Assembly: GCF_016905445.1 (NCBI RefSeq)
Contig: NZ_JAFEXF010000036.1
Span: 1-45,971 of the forward strand
DNA: 45,971 bases
Source of the DNA: Streptomyces sp. G44
Lineage (GTDB): Bacteria; Actinomycetota; Actinomycetes; Streptomycetales; Streptomycetaceae
Reading direction: 5' to 3'
Shown here piece by piece: positions 40,994 through 45,971 of the stretch. Under the pieces are notes generated by a model that saw nothing but the letters and a program-made list of their open reading frames with translations, was not told the origin of the DNA and searched no databases. A program made the translations under genes and the position numbers. Numbering within the stretch: position 1 is the first letter of the stretch; the number at the start of each line of letters is the position of its first letter.

Positions 40994-41100
40994 GGATCCT
41001 CCAGCACCTTGCTATCGAGCGGTCATCCCTCGGGACACCTCGGCAGAGCCCCCAGGACGGATCGCCAGCCGCGAGGGCATTCAATCACTTACCGGCGGGC

Positions 41101-43590
41101 GTGCACGACGCCTTCGGACCATTGTCCATCCCGCCAGTGACACACTCGATGCCGATGGCCAAAATTTCTCCCCCGGGCAGACCCTCCGCGGGCGCCCCGG
41201 CACAGACGTCCCCGCAGGTGGTCCTCGACCGGCTCACCGCGGGGCCGAGCCGTGCATCGCGCGTCACTCATACGGAGCACTTGCCCCCGCGTGCGGCCCG
41301 GTATGCAGTCTGGCCCGACCGCATCCGACCCGAGGTCATATCCGCCGTCCGGGCGGCGGGCATCGAGCACCCGTGGGCCCATCAGGCGCAGGCTGCCGAG
41401 CACGCGCTGGACGGCGACTCCGTGGTCGTCGCGACCGGCACGGCCTCCGGAAAGTCCCTGGCCTACCTCACCCCCGTCCTCTCGGCCCTCCTGGACGGCT
41501 CCGAGGCACCGAACGGGCGGGGCGCCACCGCCCTGTACCTGGCCCCCACGAAGGCCCTGGCGGCCGACCAGCGGCGCGCCGTCCGCGAGCTCGCGGCCCC
41601 GCTCGGCAACGCCGTACGCGCCGCCGTGTACGACGGCGACACCCCGGTGGAAGAACGCGAATGGGTGCGTCAATACGCCAATTACGTGCTGACCAACCCG
41701 GACATGCTGCACCGCGGGATCCTTCCCTCCCACCCGCGCTGGTCCTCCTTCCTGCGCGCCCTGCGCTACGTGGTCATCGACGAGTGCCACACCTACCGCG
41801 GCGTCTTCGGCTCCCACGTCGCCCAGGTCCTGCGCCGCCTGCGCCGCCTGTGCGCCCGCTACGGCTCGGATCCGGTCTTCCTGCTGGCCTCGGCCACCTC
41901 CGCCGAGCCGGCGCTCTCCGCGGAGCGCCTGACGGGACTGCCCGTGCGGGAGGTGGCCGACGACGCCTCGCCCCGCGGCGACCTCGTCTTCGCCCTCTGG
42001 GAGCCCCCGCTCACGGAGCTGCACGGCGAGAAGGGCGCCCCGGTGCGCCGCACCGCCACCGCCGAGACGGCGGACCTGCTCACCGACCTGACCGTCCAGG
42101 GCGTCCGCTCGGTCGCCTTCGTACGCTCCCGGCGTGGCGCCGAGCTGATCTCGGTGATCGCCCAGGAACGCCTCGCCGAGGTCGACCGCTCCCTCGCCCG
42201 CCGCGTCGCCGCCTACCGCGGCGGCTACCTGCCGGAGGAGCGCCGCGCCCTGGAGCGCGCCCTGCACTCCGGGGAACTCCTCGGCCTCGCCGCGACGACC
42301 GCCCTGGAACTCGGCGTGGACGTCTCGGGGCTGGACGCCGTCATCATCGCGGGCTATCCGGGTACGCGGGCCTCGCTGTGGCAGCAGGCGGGCCGCGCTG
42401 GGCGTGCGGGGCAGGGCGCCCTGGCGGTGCTGGTCGCCCGTGACGATCCGCTGGACACCTACCTCGTCCACCACCCGGAGGCGCTGTTCCGGCAGCCGGT
42501 GGAGTCCACCGTCCTCGACCCCGACAACCCGTACGTCCTCGCGCCCCACCTGTGCGCTGCCGCCGCGGAGCTGCCGCTGACCGACGAGGACCTCGCCCTC
42601 TTCGGTCCGGCCGCCGAGGAGCTGCTGCCGCAGCTGGAGGCCGCGAAGCTGCTGCGGCGGCGCACGAAGGCGTGGCACTGGACCCGCCGGGAGCGGGCCG
42701 CCGACCTCACGGACATCCGCGGCGAGGGCGGCAACCCCGTCCAGATCGTCGAGGAGGGCACGGGCCGGCTCCTCGGCACCGTCGACGCGTCCGCCGCGCA
42801 CACGACCGTGCACGAGGGCGCGGTCCACCTCCACCAGGGCCGTACGTATCTCGTGCGCCACCTCGACCTGGAGGACTCGGTGGCGCTCGTGGAGGAGGCC
42901 GTGCCGCCGTACTCCACGACCGCGCGCGACACCACGGCGATCTCCATCCTGGAGACGGACGTGGAGGTCCCCTGGGGCGAGGGATGCCTCTGCTACGGCT
43001 CCGTCGAGGTGACCAATCAGGTCGTCTCCTTCCTGCGCCGGAAGCTGATCACGGGCGAGGTCCTCGGCGAGACCAAGCTGGAGCTGCCTCCTCGTACGCT
43101 GCGTACGCGCGCCGTCTGGTGGACGGTCACCGAGGACCAGCTGGACGCCGCGCGCGTCCATCCCGAGATCCTCGGCGGCGCCCTGCACGCCGCCGAGCAC
43201 GCCTCCATCGGCATGCTGCCGCTGTTCGCCACGTGCGACCGGTGGGACATCGGCGGTGTCTCCGTACCGCTGCACCCGGACACGCTCCTTCCCACGGTCT
43301 TCGTGTACGACGGCCATCCGGGCGGCGCCGGATTCGCCGAGCGGGCCTTCCACACGGCACGGGAGTGGCTGACGGCCACCCGCCAGGCGATCGCCTCCTG
43401 CGAGTGCGAGGCGGGCTGCCCGTCGTGCATCCAGTCCCCGAAGTGCGGCAACGGCAATGAGCCGCTGCACAAGCGCGGGGCTGTGCGGCTCCTTTCCGTG
43501 CTGCTGAGGGACGCGGAGGGGACCGGCGAATCGGAGGGCTCCGCCGGGCCGGCCCAAGGAGTGGGTGGCTCGGATGGGGCGGCCGAATAG
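41101..43590 (+). CDS. DEAD/DEAH-box helicase with C-terminal DUF1998 zinc domain
   Basis: 829 residues at this start; ATG 41155 ([11 protein letters not shown]) is an alternative with similar support. SF2 motifs are [16 protein letters not shown] (I), [11 protein letters not shown] (II, DECH), LLASATS (III) and [16 protein letters not shown] (VI). The C-terminus ends in the DUF1998 region with a four-cysteine site in [20 protein letters not shown]. This is the Hrq1/MrfA-like family linked to repair of bulky or cross-linked DNA. The gene is a conserved neighbour of bldG. Confidence 0.9.
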   Translation: MHDAFGPLSIPPVTHSMPMAKISPPGRPSAGAPAQTSPQVVLDRLTAGPSRASRVTHTEHLPPRAARYAVWPDRIRPEVISAVRAAGIEHPWAHQAQAAEHALDGDSVVVATGTASGKSLAYLTPVLSALLDGSEAPNGRGATALYLAPTKALAADQRRAVRELAAPLGNAVRAAVYDGDTPVEEREWVRQYANYVLTNPDMLHRGILPSHPRWSSFLRALRYVVIDECHTYRGVFGSHVAQVLRRLRRLCARYGSDPVFLLASATSAEPALSAERLTGLPVREVADDASPRGDLVFALWEPPLTELHGEKGAPVRRTATAETADLLTDLTVQGVRSVAFVRSRRGAELISVIAQERLAEVDRSLARRVAAYRGGYLPEERRALERALHSGELLGLAATTALELGVDVSGLDAVIIAGYPGTRASLWQQAGRAGRAGQGALAVLVARDDPLDTYLVHHPEALFRQPVESTVLDPDNPYVLAPHLCAAAAELPLTDEDLALFGPAAEELLPQLEAAKLLRRRTKAWHWTRRERAADLTDIRGEGGNPVQIVEEGTGRLLGTVDASAAHTTVHEGAVHLHQGRTYLVRHLDLEDSVALVEEAVPPYSTTARDTTAISILETDVEVPWGEGCLCYGSVEVTNQVVSFLRRKLITGEVLGETKLELPPRTLRTRAVWWTVTEDQLDAARVHPEILGGALHAAEHASIGMLPLFATCDRWDIGGVSVPLHPDTLLPTVFVYDGHPGGAGFAERAFHTAREWLTATRQAIASCECEAGCPSCIQSPKCGNGNEPLHKRGAVRLLSVLLRDAEGTGESEGSAGPAQGVGGSDGAAE

Positions 43591-43625
43591 CGATGGGGGG
43601 CTCCGGCCGGGGGGTGGCTGAGCCG

Positions 43626-44513
43626 TCACTCCGCCGGGGGCCGCGGGCCGGCGTCCAGCAGCGCCAGGAAGGCGGCGGCCGCGGGTGACGGCGTGAAGCG
43701 GCTCCAGACGAGGCGTTCCACCCGCACCGGCCCGTTGCTGACCGGCACGGACCGCAGGCCGGGCAGTTCGGCGGCGAACGTGGAGGGCAGCAACGCGATG
43801 CCCAGCCCGTGCCGGACCATCCGGGCCATGAGCTCGACACCGGACACCTCGAACGCGACCTCGCGCCGCAGCCCCGCCGCCGCGAACGCCTCGTCCGACT
43901 GGGCACGGGCCGCGCTGCCCTCCGCGAAATCCACGAACGACTCCTCGACCAGACGGCTGAGCTCCACCTCGTCCTCCGTGGCCAAGGGATGGCCCGGGGC
44001 GACCACGGCGACGTGCTGCCCGTGGGCGAGTTCCCGGTCGCGCACGCCCTGCGGCCGGTACCCGGGCTGTACGCCGAGGAACGCCGCGTCCAACACGCCG
44101 TCCCGCACCTGCTCCACCAGTCGCTCGCTGGAGCTGACCCGCAGGCTGATCCGCACCTGGGGATAGCGCAGGTGGTAGTCCCGCAGCACCGCCGGCAGGT
44201 CGACGGCCGCCACCGTCGGGATCGATCCGACGGCCAGCTTGCCCCGTATCTCCCCGCTGGCCGCCGCCACCTCCGCCTTGGCCCGCTCGGCCGCTTCCAG
44301 TGCCTGCCGGGCAGCGGGCAGGAACGCCTCCCCCGCGGCGGTCAACCGCACCCTGCGACTGGTCCGCTCGAACAGCCGGGCCCCCAACTCCTTTTCCAGC
44401 CGGGCGACTTGATGGCTGAGCGCCGACTGGACGACGTGGCACCGCTCCGCGGCGCGGGTGAAGTTCTCCGTCTCCGCCACCGCGAGGACGTAACGCATCT
44501 GCTGGAGGTCCAT
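43626..44513 (-). CDS. LysR-family transcriptional regulator
   Basis: 295 residues. The N-terminal winged helix is [20 protein letters not shown] then [18 protein letters not shown], followed by the periplasmic-binding-protein-like effector domain ([29 protein letters not shown]). ATG 44513 is the standard start; an upstream in-frame start is unlikely. It is divergent from the VOC gene, its probable target. A 10-bp palindrome CGATCGATCG at 44532-44541 lies just upstream of its start. Confidence 0.9.
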   Translation of the reverse strand: MDLQQMRYVLAVAETENFTRAAERCHVVQSALSHQVARLEKELGARLFERTSRRVRLTAAGEAFLPAARQALEAAERAKAEVAAASGEIRGKLAVGSIPTVAAVDLPAVLRDYHLRYPQVRISLRVSSSERLVEQVRDGVLDAAFLGVQPGYRPQGVRDRELAHGQHVAVVAPGHPLATEDEVELSRLVEESFVDFAEGSAARAQSDEAFAAAGLRREVAFEVSGVELMARMVRHGLGIALLPSTFAAELPGLRSVPVSNGPVRVERLVWSRFTPSPAAAAFLALLDAGPRPPAE

Positions 44514-44706
44514 TCGACGCATCGTGAAACACGATCGATCGAATGACAAACATGCGTTGGACCGATGGTTCCGTGCTCGACGATGCTGAAGTCAGCGGCG
44601 GGCCGGGCCAGTCGGCGCCCGGCCCCCTTGCTGCCGGAGTCCTCTTCGACTCCGGCCCCACACCCACGATGGGCGCCTGCGCGCCCCCGACCTCCCGGAG
44701 CCTCCG

Positions 44707-45096
44707 ATGCGCGTGATCGCCTTCGACCACCTCGTCCTGAACGTCAGCGACATCGAGCGCTCGCTCGCCTTCTACACCGGCCCGCTGGGGCTGGAACCGG
44801 TGCGGGTGGAGGAGTGGCGGGAAGGCAAGGTGCCCTTCCCCTCCGTGCGGGTGAGCCCGACCACCATCATCGACCTCGTCAAGCCTGCCGACGGGCAGCC
44901 CAAGGGCTCCAACGTGGACCACATCTGCCTCGTGGTGGAGCCGCTCGACTGGCAGCAGGTCATCGACTCCGGCGCCTTCACGGTGCTGGACGGCCCCGGC
45001 GAACGCTTCGGCGCCCGCGGCACCGCCCTCTCCCTCTACGTGCAGGACCCGGACGCCAACACCGTGGAACTGCGCTGGTACCCCCAGGACGCCTGA
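44707..45096 (+). CDS. VOC-superfamily protein (glyoxalase/dioxygenase type)
   Basis: 129 residues with two beta-alpha-beta-beta-beta modules: [20 protein letters not shown] near the N-terminus and [10 protein letters not shown] in the middle, ending [16 protein letters not shown]. The metal-ligand positions (H8, H72 and E near 123) are present, so it probably binds a divalent metal. The family covers glyoxalases, antibiotic-resistance thiol transferases and ring-cleavage dioxygenases; length and lack of other motifs do not decide. GGAG precedes the ATG. Confidence 0.85.
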   Translation: MRVIAFDHLVLNVSDIERSLAFYTGPLGLEPVRVEEWREGKVPFPSVRVSPTTIIDLVKPADGQPKGSNVDHICLVVEPLDWQQVIDSGAFTVLDGPGERFGARGTALSLYVQDPDANTVELRWYPQDA

Positions 45097-45139
45097 AGGC
45101 CGGGGCCGGGGCCCCGCCCGCCGCCCCGGACGGCCGCTG

Positions 45140-45785
45140 CCGTGGCTCGGGGCATCGATACGGGGCGCACTTGAGACCGCAGACCCGGGCCCCTTCGCGG
45201 CGGGCGGCCGTCCGGCCGCCGTGGCTCCTGGAGCACCGCCACGGACGGGGCCTGAGGCCGTGGGAGTCGGCCGCATCGCAGGGGGTGAGGGCGCCGCCCG
45301 GCTGGCACCTGGGGCGGCGGGGGGCAGGGCACCTGAGGCGGCCGGTTCCGGTCCTTTTGCGGCGGGTGGCGGCCCGGTCGCCATGGCTCGCAGGGCATGC
45401 GAAGGCACAACCCCCATCCCTTTCGCCGCGGACCCCGCCCCCGTGTCTCCGGAGGCATCGGCCCGTAGGGGGCCCGAGGCCATGCGGCCCAGCCGCTTCG
45501 CCGTGGGCGGCCGTGCCGCAAGGGCACCTGGCGGGCCGGAGGCCGTGCGTCCCCGCCCCGTCGCCGCGGGCGGCGGCACAGCCGGTACGGCTCCCGGGAC
45601 ATCGGCGCGTAGGGCACCTGAGGCGGCGGGCTCCTGCCGCTTCACCGCAGGCTCCGCCACCATGGCTGCGAAGGCATCGGCACGCAGGGTGCCTGAGGAC
45701 GCGCGTCCCCGCCCCTTTGCCGTGTGCGGCGGCCCGGCCGCCATGGCCCCCGGGGAGTCGGCGGGCGGGGCACCTGAGGCCACCG
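45140..45785. repeat. Degenerate minisatellite, unit about 75-81 bp
   Basis: A unit containing GCACCTGAGGC, CCCTTTGCCG and GCCATGGC recurs about eight times between the VOC gene and the poly-C tract; CCTGAGG falls at 45617, 45692 and 45773. In one plus frame this reads as a 27-residue repeat ([20 protein letters not shown]), but third positions are clearly less GC-rich than in neighbouring genes, so I regard it as non-coding. No other gene is seen in 45097-45785. Confidence 0.65.
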
Positions 45786-45847
45786 CCCCCCCCCCCCCCC
45801 CCGCCCCCCCCCACCCCCCCCCCCCCACCCCCATCTTCCCCCCCCCC
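45786..45847. other. Poly-C tract, probably corrupted sequence
   Basis: About 60 bases almost wholly C on the plus strand. Read on the minus strand it follows the ketosynthase frame after [14 protein letters not shown], and surviving non-G bases (AAGATGG at its start) fall where the expected GVIKMV codons would be. It resembles consensus bases overwritten by G rather than natural DNA. Confidence 0.6.
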
Positions 45848-45971
45848 GCCACACCCGACGCGGCCTGCGTATGACCGATGTTCGACTTCACCGACCCCAA
45901 CAACAACGGCCGGTCACTCTCCCGGTCCTGCCCATACGTCGCCAGCAACGCCTGCGCCTCGATCGGGTCAC
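45848..45971 (-). CDS. Modular type I polyketide synthase, ketosynthase fragment (partial)
   Basis: The frame entering from the right edge reads [27 protein letters not shown] and [15 protein letters not shown]. These are the two C-terminal ketosynthase blocks of modular PKS proteins, the second containing the catalytic KSNIGH histidine. The normal continuation (GVIKMV and about 150 further residues) is not present: the frame runs into the poly-C tract. The rest of the gene lies beyond the window. Confidence 0.85.

Noticed and set aside
45786..45847. Poly-C tract as a G-quadruplex regulatory element
   Set aside because: It interrupts a conserved ketosynthase frame at a point where the expected bases are partly still visible, which fits an artefact better than a regulatory sequence.
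41089..45948. A 1619-codon open frame on the minus strand
   Set aside because: It runs antisense through the whole helicase and through the LysR, VOC and repeat regions. Only its first 40 or so codons match a real protein (ketosynthase). Long antisense frames are routine at this GC content.

Overview
The window is high-GC actinobacterial DNA, almost certainly from a Streptomyces chromosome. The evidence is GC-rich third codon positions, a BldG-type anti-anti-sigma factor next to its ATP-binding partner, a topoisomerase I with a lysine/alanine-rich tail, a membrane-domain/dTMP-kinase fusion, and an integrated actinomycete integrative and conjugative element (AICE). The block from about 24.5 to 43.6 kb (secreted hydrolase, holB, tmk fusion, topA, small membrane protein, methyltransferase, lipoprotein, hppA, anti-sigma factor, bldG, DUF1998 helicase) looks like conserved core chromosome.

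Left flank (1-7.9 kb): the proline-rich end of a plus-strand gene overlaps the 3' end of an OmpR-type response regulator. Then come a MocR-like GntR/aminotransferase regulator divergent from an alpha/beta hydrolase, an SDR oxidoreductase and a DUF985-type cupin (overlapping genes, both with short in-frame repeats near the N-terminus), a TetR regulator, and a Ser/Thr kinase with a C-terminal ricin-like domain.

AICE (7,904-24,395): it is inserted in the 3' half of a tRNA-Thr(CGU) gene and bounded by 45-bp identical repeats. The attL-proximal third holds a winged-helix/HNH/winged-helix nuclease, a GntR-Nudix fusion resembling KorSA and Pif of pSAM2 joined in one protein, and an XRE/TPR-like regulator. 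Two perfect 14-bp palindromes sit on a promoter that faces the rest of the element, and a 12/14 copy lies in front of the GntR-Nudix gene. The plus-strand block that follows carries small transfer and spread proteins, a DUF2637 membrane/coiled-coil protein, a TraB/FtsK-type translocase followed by a TGACAC repeat array (candidate clt), a ParB-like protein, a cysteine-rich microprotein, a small C5-cytosine methyltransferase, a primase-polymerase, a replication ATPase, a TGCGTCA iteron array (candidate ori), xis and int.

Right end (43.6-46 kb): a LysR regulator divergent from a VOC-family protein, a degenerate minisatellite of about 80 bp, a poly-C tract that looks like corrupted sequence, and the start of a modular polyketide synthase ketosynthase fragment running off the edge.

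The observations most worth a second look are the KorSA-Pif-like fusion with its operators, the HNH nuclease with duplicated winged-helix domains, the paired clt and ori repeat arrays, the change in the tRNA 3' end caused by integration, and the suspect poly-C junction inside the ketosynthase.
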